DNA of 64,000 nucleotides from Perkinsus olseni (GCA_013115135.1 JABANP010000052.1:121001-185000); one strand, 5' to 3'; positions 1 to 11,152 are shown, counted from the stretch's first letter. Notes: generated by a model not told the origin, from the letters alone. Translations and numbers: made by a program.

Positions 1-32
1 CCCTCCAGTTTGGATTATTTCACTCTCGTCAG

Positions 33-809
33 ATTCGGAGGTCCGGAGGAGGAGTTCATAAGCTTGAGTGGACTTAAGGGTGAGGATGGTTTCGTCGATC
101 ACCCGATTTGGAAAGCTAACTGTAGGTTCCTTGTACGAGCGCCCCTATGGCGAGTGTACACCGAGTGGAGCAAGTGGGGAGATACTCCTCAACTGCTACT
201 GCCAGGGAGCCGAAGAGTCGCCTATCGGAGGCGTCGTAATTGCGAAAACAATTCTTCCATCTCACTCAGCCTAGCGGTTGCCTCAGAGCGGAGGGATACT
301 CATTGCGTACGTCTGCGCACCACCATGTGGCAGGAGGGCCCTGGGACAGGCCGAGGGTGCCAGAGCCTTGGGAGGTTCTGTCGGGAGTTGCCCTGCCTCA
401 CCACTGGGCCCGACTGATTGCCTATCGGGAAAGTGTTTCCTCTCACCTGAGAATGTGAGCGAATATTGATAGGACGGTTGATTCTGTCGTATCTCTTTCC
501 TTCAGGGATGCCCAGCAGACATGAGATTTGTCAATTTGCTCACGTTCGGCTTCGGTGTGCATGTACGCGAAGTGAGGGTCGCTTCAGCGCCCCCTTGTTG
601 ACGTCGGGCGAGATTTCCTGGCTTCAGCTGGCATCACCTCGTATGACAAGCGTCAGGAGGTTCACATTTTCTATGTTCTGCTTATCGTCACAGATGGTAG
701 CCATTCCTTCAGTCAGACTGCGTATCTGTTATCTATTCAACTTGCCATTCATAGTCTCTCAACTCAGGAGCTGGTAGTTTCCATTTCCAGCTTTGTGTTA
801 CAAGAATAA
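33..809 (+). pseudogene. Decayed cysteine-rich secreted protein gene, copy 1 (5' end outside window)
   Basis: This is the first of two tandem copies; the second starts at 2609. The window begins inside intron 1, whose 3' splice site (ctcgtcag) ends at 32, so the signal-peptide exon lies upstream. Exon 2, exon 3 (starting after cctcag near 286) and exon 4 (after ccttcag near 506) align with copy 2. Exon 3 carries the same cysteine-rich stretch with CAPPCGRR and CLSGKCFLSP. Relative to copy 2, exon 2 has lost single bases near 110-116, which shifts frame, and exon 4 has a deletion near 590-600 that brings in an early stop. The exon 3/4 junction keeps phase here, unlike in copy 2. I read it as a pseudogene, although sequencing indels would look the same. 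No known family is recognised. Confidence 0.5.
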
Positions 810-2608
810 GTGAGCATCAGAGGAAGCCACTAAATGAACCAGGTCGTCAGGGCAAGCTGATATCTGCTTGGATCGAGAACATATGAACAGTCTCTGTTGA
901 TGGATGACTACTCCCAGTCAAATCTGCATATGACGAGAGCCTCCGCGGCGACGAGGCACCGATTCGCTGCTCTTAGCTATCTTTTACAACCTCGGTATGA
1001 GGGATGCAGACCTTGAAATTCCACCCCAACAACTCCACGTATCTCCTTATCGAGCTGAGATCAACCGAGGGACCCACTCATAACGCAAAAGTTGAGCATC
1101 GAAAAGGGCCACTGGCTGACCCGATCGGACGACGAACGCCTAGGTTTGATGAAGTACATAAAAATTATGGAGAAATGACTGTCGTGACGAATAAAGTGAA
1201 GCTCATGAGCTCAACCTACAGACCTTGTGGAGTTAACGAAGAGACACCCGTCTAACCGGGCGGTCGCTAATAAAAGTACATGCACACATCACCGAGTCCT
1301 TTGACGGAGGTACCCCTCATCCCTGGCGGACACCCCTGAGGAGGAAGCAAAGCATCTTTGCATTCGTCATAGCCAGCCTCTCCGCTCACCTTTCCGGCTG
1401 CGATGAAACACAACCCCGATATGCATTCAGCCTTGCCGTGCTTAGGCGCAGGGCAGCTCTCGTCATCCGACCCCACCAGGGCCCCCTGCCTCAGGGTTCT
1501 ACGGACTCTTGTGTCATCACAATACGGGGTGCATACGACTGCTTGGACATATCCCTGCTGGTTCTAACACGCACGTGTCGTTTGGCAGCAAAAGAAGCTT
1601 GCATGACCTACCAGAACGCCGAAGGCCTCCTCATCTCCTTCGCAGGCGCAACCCCAAACCCCACCGTACCCAGGCTGACATTTGCCGGTGGGCCGCTCAT
1701 ATGAGGGACCTAGACCATCATGGAGAGCCCCTTCCCGGTGTAGCCAGCTTCACCTGATAGGACCCTGCCAAGCCCAGTCGATTCAGCGGCTTCGTCTTTC
1801 ACTTCCTTGGAATTCCTGGACCTGTGAGGGGCACTTCGATCTCATGGGCTGCAAAGATACGTACGCTTCCAGCACGGCAGACGGAATGGCTCCGTCCTGA
1901 GCGAAGCTGCTGACTGCGACAGCTGCAAAAAAAGTGACGAAGCGGAGCATGGGGTTGAGAAATTAGGACTGGCACGTAGCCTTTCGCTAAACTAAATCGA
2001 TTCGCGTTCCATTTTTACCACAATATAGGTAACTCAGCCCTGGTGACGGGACAAGCAACCTACTGCTAGGCGAAAGCGGAGGTCGTACGACTCTTTTTCA
2101 AAGTCTTGAAACCACCACACTGCGAGGTAACGATGTGCTAGAGACGACAAGAAACGTGCGCAACTAGCTCTAGCTCAACGTCACGTAACCATAGCCGTGA
2201 CACGTGCAAGGGACGGACGGGTGTCCATGATATCTTATTCTCGAAGCCAAACGCCGTCTTTCAGGAGGGAAGATCGACATACGATAGTGAGGGTGGGCGC
2301 TGCACTGAGTATCTCTGAGTTGTCGTAGCTGAGAGGCAAGCCGTGCAAGGTCTCGGAGAACTCCTCCCAGAGTCTTGCGTAGGCGTGCAGGTGTCTGCGT
2401 GACGTGACTTAGCTTACGTGGAGTTTCAGGAGGCGTCCGCATGCGTGCTTGGGCGCTGATGCAGCGAGCATCGCTCCTGGGTTTTGTTACATTACCACCT
2501 TCGCCTTTTGCGAGCGTCCCTTGTGCTGCCATCGAGCGAGCTAAGCTGGCTTGCACTAATAAACAGAACCGTACTCCGCAGCTGACTGAGCCTTTTACCC
2601 CTCCCCCA
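810..2608. other. Intergenic region between the two cysteine-rich copies
   Basis: Only short overlapping open frames on both strands are present, none with a recognisable domain or a convincing exon chain. The last few hundred bases are the presumed promoter and 5' UTR of the copy at 2609. No RNA gene or array was seen. Confidence 0.4.
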
Positions 2609-3604
2609 ATGCTCCGCTTCATTCTTGTCATTGTCGCTGTTGTCTTCGGTAGCTCTGCCCAGAACGAGGGAGTTTTGTCTGTCGCTAGAGGCCACGGCAC
2701 GTAAGCATCACAATCCTTCAGTTTGGATTATTTCACTCTCGTCAGAGTCGGAGGTTCGGAGGAGTTCATAAGGTTGGGTGGACCTGAGGGTGAGGATGGT
2801 TTCGCCGATCACCCGATTTTGGATAGCTTAACTGTAGGTTCCTTGTACGAGCGCCCCGTTGGTGAATGTACACCGAGTGGAGCAAGTGGGGAGATACTGC
2901 TCAACTGTCGCTGCCAGGGAGGCGAAGAACCCGTCGGAGGCGTCGTAATTGCGGAAACAATTCATCCATCTCACTCAGCCTAGCAGTTGCCTCAGAGTGG
3001 TGGAAGACTCCTTTCCTACGTCTGCGCCCCATCATGTGGCAGAAGGGTCTTGGGACAGGCCGGAGGTGTCAGAGCCTTAGGAGGTTCTGTTGGGAGTTGC
3101 CCTGCATCACCACTGGGCCCGACTGAATGCCTATCGGGGAAGTGTTTCCTCTCACCTACGCCATGTGAGCGATGATATCCTGACGGTTGATTCGATTCTG
3201 TCTCATTCTCTTTCCTTCAGGGATGTCCCGGCGGGTACAAAAGGTTTCTCCTTGCTGAAGTTCGGCCCGGTGTGCATGTACACGAAGTGAGGGTCGTTTC
3301 AGCGCCCCTCGCTGTTGGTCCGGATATTGATGTTGGGCGAGATTTCCTGGCTTCAGCTAGCATCACCTCGTGTGACAAGCGTCAGGAGGTTCAAATTTTC
3401 TATATTCTGCTTATCGTCACAGATGGTAGCCATTCCTTTAGTCAGACTGCGTATCTGTTATCTATTCAACTTGCCATTCATAGTCTCTCAACTCGGGAGC
3501 TGGTAGTTTCCATTTCCAGCTTTGCGTTACAAGTGAATCTCTTGCAACCCCTACACTGTGTATGGGAGAAGGTGTCGAGGACTAGTTCACCTTCTCTAAC
3601 GTGA
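2609..3604 (+). CDS. Cysteine-rich secreted protein, copy 2
   Basis: The start is ATG 2609, opening a signal peptide with a hydrophobic core (LRFILVIVAVVFG) and a likely cut after the SSAQ region. Exon 1 ends at 2700. A 45-nt GT-AG intron (2701-2745) and a 51-nt intron (2945-2995) both keep frame. Exon 2 contains GECTPSGASGEILLNC; exon 3 contains CAPSCGRR and CLSGKCFLSP, so the mature protein is cysteine-rich and probably disulfide-bonded outside the cell. A third intron (about 3165-3220) leads to exon 4, which opens with GCPGGYKRF and runs to a stop at 3604. At the exon 3 end there is one extra base relative to copy 1, which breaks phase into exon 4. The gene may therefore be truncated near 3175, be a pseudogene, or contain a sequencing error. 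Family unknown. Confidence 0.5.
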
Positions 3605-5397
3605 TCGTGCGGGGAACAGCATGAAGTCTCATGATCTGATGTGCTGCCCGAGCCGGTATCTATTCCGATGAGTGAACAACTGGTAGTGGAGTCCTCCAGG
3701 GACTGCCCTTACACAAGTCGATGTTAACACTTATAACGCTTATCGTTGAGTAGATACAAAGTTGAAAGGTCTCCCAGATTATTGAACTTTCCCTCATTCT
3801 CAAGCTGAGTGCTTCACACATATCTACTCCGCTAGTGTAACGGTGATGCTGAATCAGTAATCGATGATGCCTGGGCTGCTCGATGGGAGTTTTCGATGCG
3901 TTACATCGATAGCATCTTCCCGTTCTCGCGACTGACCAAGAACACAAGGCTGACCATCAGATGGAACGCCTGAATGAGGCAATTCGCTGCTAGAAGAAGG
4001 GAACCTAATATCTACTTGGAGCATACGAGCTGCCTCTGTCGAGTATCGTTGAAAACGACTATGATGGGAATATGAGAATATTAGGAAGCGGCTGACATGG
4101 TCAGAGTCCCAACGGGGTATGTGTGGGCTTGGCCTAGCTGTTCGGTGGGGGCGCATCGGGGCGGAGCACTGGTAATTACTTCCAGGAGGTGTTCTCGGTT
4201 CAGTGAAGTCGGCATTGGGTTATTGGGCAGCTATTGGTGACCCGCTGTTATCGTAGCGACTCTGAGCATACCACTATGAGCACTCGTCGACGCGTGCTGC
4301 AGGCTAAGGTCACCCTGTATATTAGCAGGACGAACTCTCAGAGGAGTTGCTTTTGAATCAGAAGTGCTCATGTCAGGGTCAGGACTGTATAGTATCCACC
4401 CTCCTTCCACTATAAGCGTCTATTCGAGGCCGCTTTGACGATTGTGTTTTTAGTTGCTAAGGTAGTTGACGTCCTCCAATACACTTCCTTCGCTCTCCGC
4501 GAATGACCTCCGCATCCTGTATGACCAGAACACCATAAGCACATCTTCTCCATAGAGGGTAGCGTATTCGTGTTAGGGCTCCACCACGTACGAGGCCACA
4601 CTCTATATGTCTCTCTGTGTCATGCGACCATGAGATACCATAACAAGAAGAAACTCAATGGAGGCCGACGACACCAAGTGTACCTGCCGTTACTCAACAG
4701 TGTAGCGGCTGTAGATCTCGTCCGCGCGTTATGATGCCGAAGGCTCCAAATATATTTCTCAACATGGTTACCCGAACTGAGAACACAAAAGGTTGCATTG
4801 AGCATATCAGAAATCTCCTTTGAAGAACAAAAGGTATCATGGGCATGTGGGAGGAGAGAGGCGTATTAGGAAAGTTCAGAAATAACACGAGACACACAAC
4901 TAATTGGCAGCAGCAGCAGCAGAGGCTATAATCACTCACGTGATGATGGCGATACACTAGAGGCAAATCAGCATGATTACTGATAGAAAAAAGAGAAATA
5001 CGATTGAATATTAACAACACACTAGGCGATGAGTCAACTGAACCGAGAACGATCTACGATAGGGGATGGGGTGTTCGGGAAATGATCTCGGGGATCTGGG
5101 GTGGAGAAGACCAAACGACGTGGGTTCAACGGAGTGCCTGCGAGATTAGAGTATGATTCCAAGACTTGCGTTGGCAAACTCACACGGCGGTACTGAAGGC
5201 TCAGTGCCAGCTGGCACAGGGGCCTCGAGAGGAGGTAGTCTGAAGAGATAACCTGAGCCGAGGAAATGTTGTACGAGTTACTGTTGTTGTTGTTGATTGT
5301 GACGAGGATAATGATGAGTGGTATTCATCACAGCATGAACAGCAGCTGCCGATACTTCTGCACATCTTAGGGCCATTGTGGCATTAGCAGCTGCCAT
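3605..5397. other. Region without a supportable gene
   Basis: Short minus-strand frames at 3660-4156 and 4410-5020 have no recognisable domain and no clean exon chain. A small run of cagcagcag lies near 4912-4922. I see no RNA gene, inverted repeat or transposon end. Confidence 0.35.
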
Positions 5398-6316
5398 CTA
5401 CAGGGAGAAATACTTATCTACGGACCAGCTACGAGTATACCTGGATAAGATGCTGTTGAACGTCGTGGCCCGTCGATAAGGGAGGGAAGGGAGGCGTGAT
5501 GACGCTCCCTCGCCGTGGGGAGGTACACCGTAGCCCATAACTGGGTAAGCAGATGAATTTGGTGGTGTCCACATAGGGGGTCCTGTTGGAGAGTATAGAG
5601 AATACCAGCCACCATCACAACTCACCCTGGGGGTAATAGACGGGAGCGTTGGCCGATAAGAGCATCCCAGGTTGATTAAAGTCTTGTGTTGTGTCACTCC
5701 ATGAAGGTTGTTGATCATGATGTTGAGCCTGCGGCCACTGGTCCGGAAGTAGGGTTGTTAGGCTCAATGGCTGAGGGGATGGCGTTGACGAGGTCTGATG
5801 GTGGTGGTGGTGAGGGGGCGTTGGCACTCCACGAGTGCTGTGACCAGTAGATGCCGTGTTCGGCTGGCATGATGGCGTGTCAACCATCAACATCGTAGCT
5901 GTAGGAGTGACGCCACCTGAAAGCAACAGCACTATAGGGGTAGAATATCGAGTAATGGCAACCTACCATCACAAGTAGATTCTCCTCTATTCCTGCTGCT
6001 CGTCCCCGCACTGCCTTCCCCTTTGCCCATTGATAGGCTATGGTGAACAGTAGTGCCATTCTCCTTAGGCGTCATCGTGGAGGTATCCGGCTGGATCTTC
6101 GGCCGGATCAACTCTACGGAGATTGGAGACTTCCTCATAGATCTGCGGGAGGCGAGTAGCGACCACCGTAAGCGTGTCAAGGACCTCTTCTATTAGGGAA
6201 TCGCCTCTCTGAAAGGTAGGAGTCTCGAATAGATTCTTGAAAGCCGCCATATAATTGTGCCTAGTCCTCGAGCTAAGCTCTTGAAGGTCCTCCCCGTTGC
6301 CCTCGTCAGTGGACAT
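5398..6316 (-). CDS. Uncharacterised 258-aa protein with His/Pro/Ser-rich C-terminal half
   Basis: Four exons join in perfect phase: 6316-6113, 6063-5967, 5916-5626 and 5582-5398, with introns of 49, 50 and 43 nt bounded by GT and AG. The start is ATG 6316 (MSTDEGNGEDLQ). The N-terminal 70 residues look globular and helical (YMAAFKNLFETPTF, then LIEEVLDTLTVVATRLPQIY). From about residue 100 the protein is low complexity, with a His run, Pro/Ser/Thr and Gln/His stretches, and it ends in SVDKYFSL. The helical head with a disordered tail could suit a nuclear or adaptor protein, but no family is recognised. The exon structure is well supported; the function is unknown. Confidence 0.6.
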
Positions 6317-6546
6317 TGGTAAGGGCTTGTGATGCTCCTTATCAAGATGTAGTCGGACAGCTAACCGCCTGCGAGAAAGGATACCCCTCAGCCTTTACGG
6401 CAGTCGAGGCAATACTTGCAGAGCTCCTGCCAGACATCAGTAGCCCATTCGATAACATAATGATCCACCAGCTTGGGAACGTTGAGGCCTTCCTTGCAGC
6501 AGAGTTCGTGCCGAAGTCTACCAGACAATCCTGCAGTAAACAATAG
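6316..6546 (+). other. Possible plus-strand exon, unassigned
   Basis: An open frame of 76 codons reads like a folded helical segment (VVGQLTACEKGYPSAF, then VEAILAELLPDI). It starts opposite the start codon of the minus-strand gene above. No signal, partner exon or homologue is recognised. It may be part of a gene on either strand or chance. Confidence 0.2.
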
Positions 6547-6723
6547 TACAAGATGAACGCTCTATCGATCTCGGCGACGCCTCACCGTTCTTGATGCGTT
6601 GAGGTAGATTATGGCCCGTATCTTGTGAGGGTTGGGGAAGAGCCTCTCGCAAGTGTAGGGAGTGACCGAGAAAGAACTGCCATCCTCAGATGCGGTGATT
6701 CTGATCATCAATGGAGGTATTGA

Positions 6724-7386
6724 CTAGACGAACAGAGGCAGCAAGACCTGAGTGTTGTCGGTATTATGTTATCTGGCATGTGGGTAGAGGAGGCCGTGAC
6801 CTTGGCGGAAGCAGCCAAGACGTCTGCCCTGTCGGCTTCCATCTGAGCAGGAGCTTCATCGGGTTGATGAAGTGTATCCACCACCACCTTTAACCTCTCC
6901 AAAAGATTCTCATAGCCGATAACGTTGGAAGCAAGACCTCTATGGTCCTCGAGGAACCTCACAGCGGCATGGACATGACCAACCATATTGAGTAGACCAG
7001 CAACATCTTTCAAAGAGGAGTCGACTCTATCACCACGAGCAATAGCCTGATAAAAACCTCAATAGGGATGGCAACAATGGTCATGATGATGATCGTAGTC
7101 ATCACTTCCATAAATGCCGAGAAGGCTCCTTTAAGGTCACCGTCGAACTCTAGTCGTTTGGCTTGACCGTACCATGAATCGTAAGAAGGCATGGCTGGGC
7201 TTGGGCATCGAGCGAATAGACGTCCACGGCTACTCGAGTGTCGTCTGCCAGACTAGATCGATACTGACGATGCAGAAGCTGACGACTCACTTGGGCTGAT
7301 GGTGACGAGAAGAGGGAAGAGGAGAAGTCATGCTCGAATTTCAGGAGAGGATCAGAGAGTATCCTGCGCTGCTCCGATGACGACAT
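6724..7386 (-). CDS. Uncharacterised helical protein, possibly TPR-like
   Basis: Exon 1 starts at ATG 7386 (MSSSEQRRILSDPLLKFEHD). A probable 59-nt intron leads into an exon containing YDSWYGQAKRLEFDGDLKGA. A GT-AG intron (gtgatgacta to tttatcag) then joins in frame to an exon reading AIARGDRVDSSLKDVAGLL, followed by GHVHAAVRFLEDHRGL. The amphipathic helix pairs with small residues at repeat-like spacing resemble TPR or similar helical repeats; this is a weak resemblance, not an assignment. A final intron probably precedes a short terminal exon ending at 6724. It lies just upstream of, and on the same strand as, the gene at 5398-6316. Confidence 0.45.
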
Positions 7387-7390
7387 CCGC

Positions 7391-7434
7391 GTTGGTAAAC
7401 TGCAAGATCTACAAGATTGCAAGATTCGGGCGAA
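7391..7434 (+). promoter_or_regulatory. Recurring upstream motif, copy 1
   Basis: The sequence opens gttggtaaactgcaagatct and continues with a second gcaagattcggg. It matches copies at 16100-16143 and 42749-42784. It lies 5 bp upstream of the minus-strand start at 7386, on the opposite strand. Recurrence next to gene starts suggests a promoter or transcription-start element; function is inferred. Confidence 0.4.
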
Positions 7435-7581
7435 CTTGGAAACGGGGAAAAACCATATTTCTAAAGAAAGTTGCCATTTTCTAAAGAAGTTTCTCGCTCG
7501 CCCGGGAGAGGATTGGGATTACGCTTTTGACACTCGGATAACCTATGACCTATAACCCTAGGCCTTCGGGTTTGAGGTGAT

Positions 7582-7600
7582 GGTCGCCCGAAGGGCGACC
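7582..7600. repeat. Perfect 8-bp inverted repeat with 3-nt loop
   Basis: Arms ggtcgccc and gggcgacc flank the loop gaa. It can form a stable hairpin and sits in a non-coding stretch. Its role is unknown. Confidence 0.6.
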
Positions 7601-7676
7601 TGAGTCGGGTTTCGGGTTGACGGGGGTTACGGTCAGTACTCCACTAGGTCTTTTTCTCTTTAGTTTTTCTCCTTCT

Positions 7677-7730
7677 TTAGATTTTCGCCCTCTTGCTTAG
7701 ATTTTCGCCCTTTCGCTTAGATTTTCACCG
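7677..7730. repeat. 20-bp tandem repeat, 2.7 copies
   Basis: Units begin ttagattttcgccct and repeat at 7677, 7697 and 7717, the last partial and slightly diverged (ttttcaccg). They sit in a non-coding interval upstream of family gene A. Confidence 0.6.
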
Positions 7731-8153
7731 TCTACCCTTGGAAACGTGTCTGTCGGGGCGGGTGTTCCATCCCAGGAGCTGTTGAAGAAGAACGCGTCGA
7801 ATACCTTGACGGATTGTTGAACACCCCGAGTAAACCTGAGTGGTGGAGATTTGAAGAGAGGGCAGCTGTGGTAAATACCTCCTCTAAGAGTCCCACCATA
7901 TCGGGCATATTGGGCAATCTGCGGTTACGGGTAGAGGAGAAGAAAGGGCCAATCCAAACCCGAAGCCGGAGTGACCAGGAACCCGATGACTGTTATACAA
8001 ATGGCCGATGGTCTGGAGCGAGTAGTAACGCCTTGTTTATTAATTCACTTTTCTCCAGTAAGATGATTTCCCCATCGAGGATCAGACTTTAATGATGCCA
8101 ATGGGCGACATGATGGTATATAGTGTTAACATATTAGTCTTCTGTACACCATA

Positions 8154-9307
8154 ATGGTCCATCACCCCTCCATCATCATCCTCCTCCTGCTGCTAGCGAC
8201 AGCTCCATGCTCTGTTGCCTCTACTGCTGCTATGGCGAAGGATACTACAGTGAGTAGCTAGAGGTGTCAGAAAGTTATCGATACCATCCATTACAGGACT
8301 CGGCAACGTGCTCCCTGAGTTTGACTTATTCGGTTGGTGAGGCTGATACCAGGGTCACCGTCGGGGCCATGATGAGACGGGGCAATAAGGACACGGAAGA
8401 GAACGAGGAGTTACACGGCGAGCTCACATACGTTAGTGTGGCTCAGGAGACCCCGTCGCCGAGGTACGTCCACACTATCAGGCGAGGGTTACTTGTCCTT
8501 CCCTTTAGCGCTCCTCAGAAGGAATGTGATATCAACCACTACTTTGACTTCCATGGTCTAGACGATCACTTTTCCAAATCGTGGAAGCCCCCTTCGAAGT
8601 ACGGTGATAAAGCCACTGAAAGGGGGTGTAAGGCCTACATCAAGGCGTTGGGCAATGACATAGCCGGAAGGACCGAAATGGACGGATGGAAGGAAGTCAT
8701 CGTCACCGAGACTGCTGAAAAGAAGAAACGTGGCCTCTTCAAAGCCTTTTCTAAGGATGCGAAGCTCAACAAAGCGATCTTCGCTATTGGTCTCGAGACT
8801 GCTGTGCGCAATAGAGCGCTCAAGCGTAATTCGCAGAGTGCCATCGCAAAGTCAAAGGATGACCCCAACGTAGGAAACTCCGAGGTTTTTCAATAAAGTC
8901 TCTGTGTGGATCCCTTTTCAGGAGATCCTATCAGTTTTAATGAGTGGGAATCAATCCAAGGTGGATCGGATAAGCTCGACTTCTGCGGACTTCCTGAGGT
9001 ACGTTGTCGACTTGTCGTCGGATGATGACTTCACTTTCCTGCGCTCAGAGGCAGATGCTTTGCCAAGCTACACCCAGTTGATCTGGAGGCACTTAAAGTG
9101 GCACAGAACCTTCAACCGCTCCCGTATAAGGACCTTGGTCAAAGGATGAGAAACAATATCATCAGCTTAGCTCACAAGCTGAATGAAATGAATCCAGTGA
9201 GGGCTGAAACAATGGACATCGCCATTCAGCCGTACCACACCGATTTTAATTTGGCAAGGGCAGTGCATTCTATCCACGTCGGACTCACTGGGAGAGACTT
9301 CTCATAA
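8154..9307 (+). CDS. Secreted GLTGR-family protein A
   Basis: Five exons (8154-8249, 8297-8463, 8509-8869, 8922-8998, 9049-9307) with introns of 47, 45, 52 and 50 nt all join in phase, giving 319 aa. Exon 1 is a signal peptide with a Leu/Ile core (SIIILLLLLATAPCSVA). Exon 2 has ATCSLSLTY, a VGAMM box and ELTYVSVA. Exon 3 has NHYFDF, then PSKYGDKATERGCKAYIKAL and a KAIFAIGLE helix. Exon 4 is a 77-nt linker. Exon 5 has a cysteine start, an ALKVAQ segment, LAHKLNEMNP and the closing signature IHVGLTGRDF. It is predicted to be exported. It is the intact reference copy of a five-gene family in this window. No known enzyme or binding domain is recognised. The retrotransposon begins 313 bp downstream. 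Confidence 0.8.
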
Positions 9308-9620
9308 GGATGATTCTATATCGGTGATGATCTCATGTTCATGTTGATGTTTTTAAGATGTTAGTGTGAATGGCATCATCATTGCGTTATGACCATCTAT
9401 CACGTACTACATAAAACGGGCTGCATCATACGACCATGCACTCACAGGACCACGCGTTAAGGTCAAAGGGAATATTGCTTGACAAGCCTGCTAAGGAAAT
9501 CCTGGGCCTCACTCATCGGGGGTGACTCCAGTGGGGTCTGCCATTGCTTCTTGGGAAAGTCAGACACAGCTAGCTCCACCCTTTGCACCGAATTATAAGT
9601 CCAGTTGCCAGTATTTCCCC
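9308..9620. other. 3' flank of gene A up to the retrotransposon
   Basis: The first 100 bases share a catgtt...gttgatgtt...gcgttatgacc pattern with the 3' flanks of genes B and, less so, C and D, so the duplicated unit extends past the stop codon. Otherwise nothing is seen. Confidence 0.4.
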
Positions 9621-10092
9621 TGTCCCTGCGAGTGGTTTGGCGTCTACGCGCTTCTCTATACGGCGTTAGGTTCCATTACTATTGGATAATATACTAGTCC
9701 TCCAGATTACCGTCGTTCGGTCACCGCTCGCAAATGTATCCCACCCACCTCCTTCGCTTTGGGCCTTTAAACGCCAGGGTCGTATTTCATGGACTAACCC
9801 ACAGGTTCATCCATGCACACCGGAATCCGCATTGAGATCTGACTCGTTAGTTCGGGCAGGGAGTAAAGCGCCCTCAGGTTTCGGTTGGCGGCCTCAATCC
9901 ACCCAATTCGTTGTTTCGAATCTTACCGGGGGTAAACTGGTCAGAAGACTAGTTGTTTTTCGAGGTATAATAGCTCAGGCTGCTGACTGTGGTGAGACGT
10001 TCGTCAATCCGGAACTTCGGCAGACCTCGAGCAGCTTGTTCGTGCATCAGGCCGAGTCGGCTAATGTTGTTGAGTAGCCAAGTCCTGGCTGT
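9621..10092 (+). repeat. 5' LTR
   Basis: It starts tgtccctgcgagtgg and ends near tcctggctg. It matches 15548-16061 over nearly all its length, for example at the identical blocks ctctatacggcgttaggttc and cgtatttcatggactaaccc. The right edge is judged from where the two copies stop matching. Confidence 0.75.
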
Positions 10093-10167
10093 GGACTCCA
10101 CAGTGTGGATTTACGGTCGAAAAATCCCGGCTCTTCGTCTGCGACCTTGCGTAACATACAATGGGAA

Positions 10168-10271
10168 CAAGTCGCGAATCGATCAGCCGGGGAGGAGACA
10201 CTCCTACCAGGCGACCGCTCAAGTCGCGAATCGATCAGCCGGGGAGGAGACACTCCTACCAGGCGACCCCA
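10168..10271 (+). repeat. Tandem duplication, 52-bp period, in the gag leader
   Basis: A 48-bp block starting caagtcgcgaatcgatcagc appears twice with a 52-bp period (10168 and 10220). The period is not a multiple of three, so the gag-side frame reads the two copies in different frames. It may have arisen by slippage during reverse transcription. Confidence 0.85.
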
Positions 10272-10333
10272 CCATTGAGGGAGGGACGGGCGGGTCTACA
10301 CTCACTTCCGTCCGTAGCGTCCATAAGAGGGCG

Positions 10334-11152
10334 ATGGCGGCAGCGAGGGTGCATGGGCAGGATTGGAACTTGGTTCGCAATGTATTGTCCGCTCGATTTT
10401 GTCGGCGATCAGTACTGAGGGAGATGTATGATGAAAAACTCCGAGCCCTTACTTACGGAGGTGTCAAGCAGATCGACGACTTCTTGGAAGCAGCGTCCGA
10501 AGTCTTCCACATATTTGTCGATATATTTCCCAATGACTTGGCCGAGAGACGGGCGCTCACAAGGCAAGTGTTATCGAAACTCCCTCAGTCGATCATCGAG
10601 CAGGTGGTGGACCGCATTCGTCATATAGCAGGGATAACCAGTCCGGATGAAGACTGGGAAACTGCCCTCCCATTTGACGAAGCCCTTGATGGTGTCAGTA
10701 GTGTCTGTGAGGCGATCAGATTAGTGTGCCGTACTAAGGATGAAGCCAGCACCCTGAAGCCTCAGAAGGCGACCGACCGAGTACAAGTCGTCGATGCCCA
10801 TGAAGACACAGACGATGACACCAACCCAGTGAAGCAGCGTCAGGCCGATTCTGTGGCAGCAGTGGCCCAGCAGACCAGAGCCAGGCTACCTACAGGTCCG
10901 AGGTCGACTACTCCGAAGGAGTGGTGTGCCCGCTTTAAGGCCGAACAACTGATAAAGGTCCATGGCCTGTGGGGACAAGCCCTGGAAGATGCCCTTCCGG
11001 AGATGGATAGCAGTTTCGCTCTTAGGGGGAGAGGACGCCGTAATCCTTTCTTCCGCATAGTGGCGCTGAAGGAGACCACCGACCGAGATGGTGTGTTGAG
11101 TCGTCTAGAGAAGGCCAACATCCGAGCCGGTCCGTTCACTCCTTTCTCATAA
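10334..11152 (+). CDS. gag: Gag-like structural protein of the retrotransposon
   Basis: The frame is open from inside the LTR. I place the start at ATG 10334 (MAAARVHGQDWNLV); an upstream start is possible. The central helical part (VKQIDDFLEAASEVFHIF, then LSKLPQSIIEQVV) has the character of a Gag capsid domain that would assemble particles and package element RNA. No CCHC zinc knuckle is visible, which is unusual though not unknown. The C-terminal third is charged and ends GPFTPFS. Pol follows in the -1 frame with an overlap of about 110 nt. Confidence 0.6.
   Translation: MAAARVHGQDWNLVRNVLSARFCRRSVLREMYDEKLRALTYGGVKQIDDFLEAASEVFHIFVDIFPNDLAERRALTRQVLSKLPQSIIEQVVDRIRHIAGITSPDEDWETALPFDEALDGVSSVCEAIRLVCRTKDEASTLKPQKATDRVQVVDAHEDTDDDTNPVKQRQADSVAAVAQQTRARLPTGPRSTTPKEWCARFKAEQLIKVHGLWGQALEDALPEMDSSFALRGRGRRNPFFRIVALKETTDRDGVLSRLEKANIRAGPFTPFS

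Noticed and set aside
2170..2700. A 176-codon minus-strand open frame
   Set aside because: It has no domain and overlaps the leader exon and promoter of the cysteine-rich gene in a non-protein-like composition.
2701..2721. A 21-nt intron in the cysteine-rich gene
   Set aside because: A downstream ctcgtcag gives a 45-nt intron in the same phase, matching the window's usual intron size.
9989..10333. N-terminal extension of gag into the 5' LTR
   Set aside because: The frame is open, but it begins inside the LTR and crosses the out-of-frame 52-bp duplication; ATG 10334 is more conservative.
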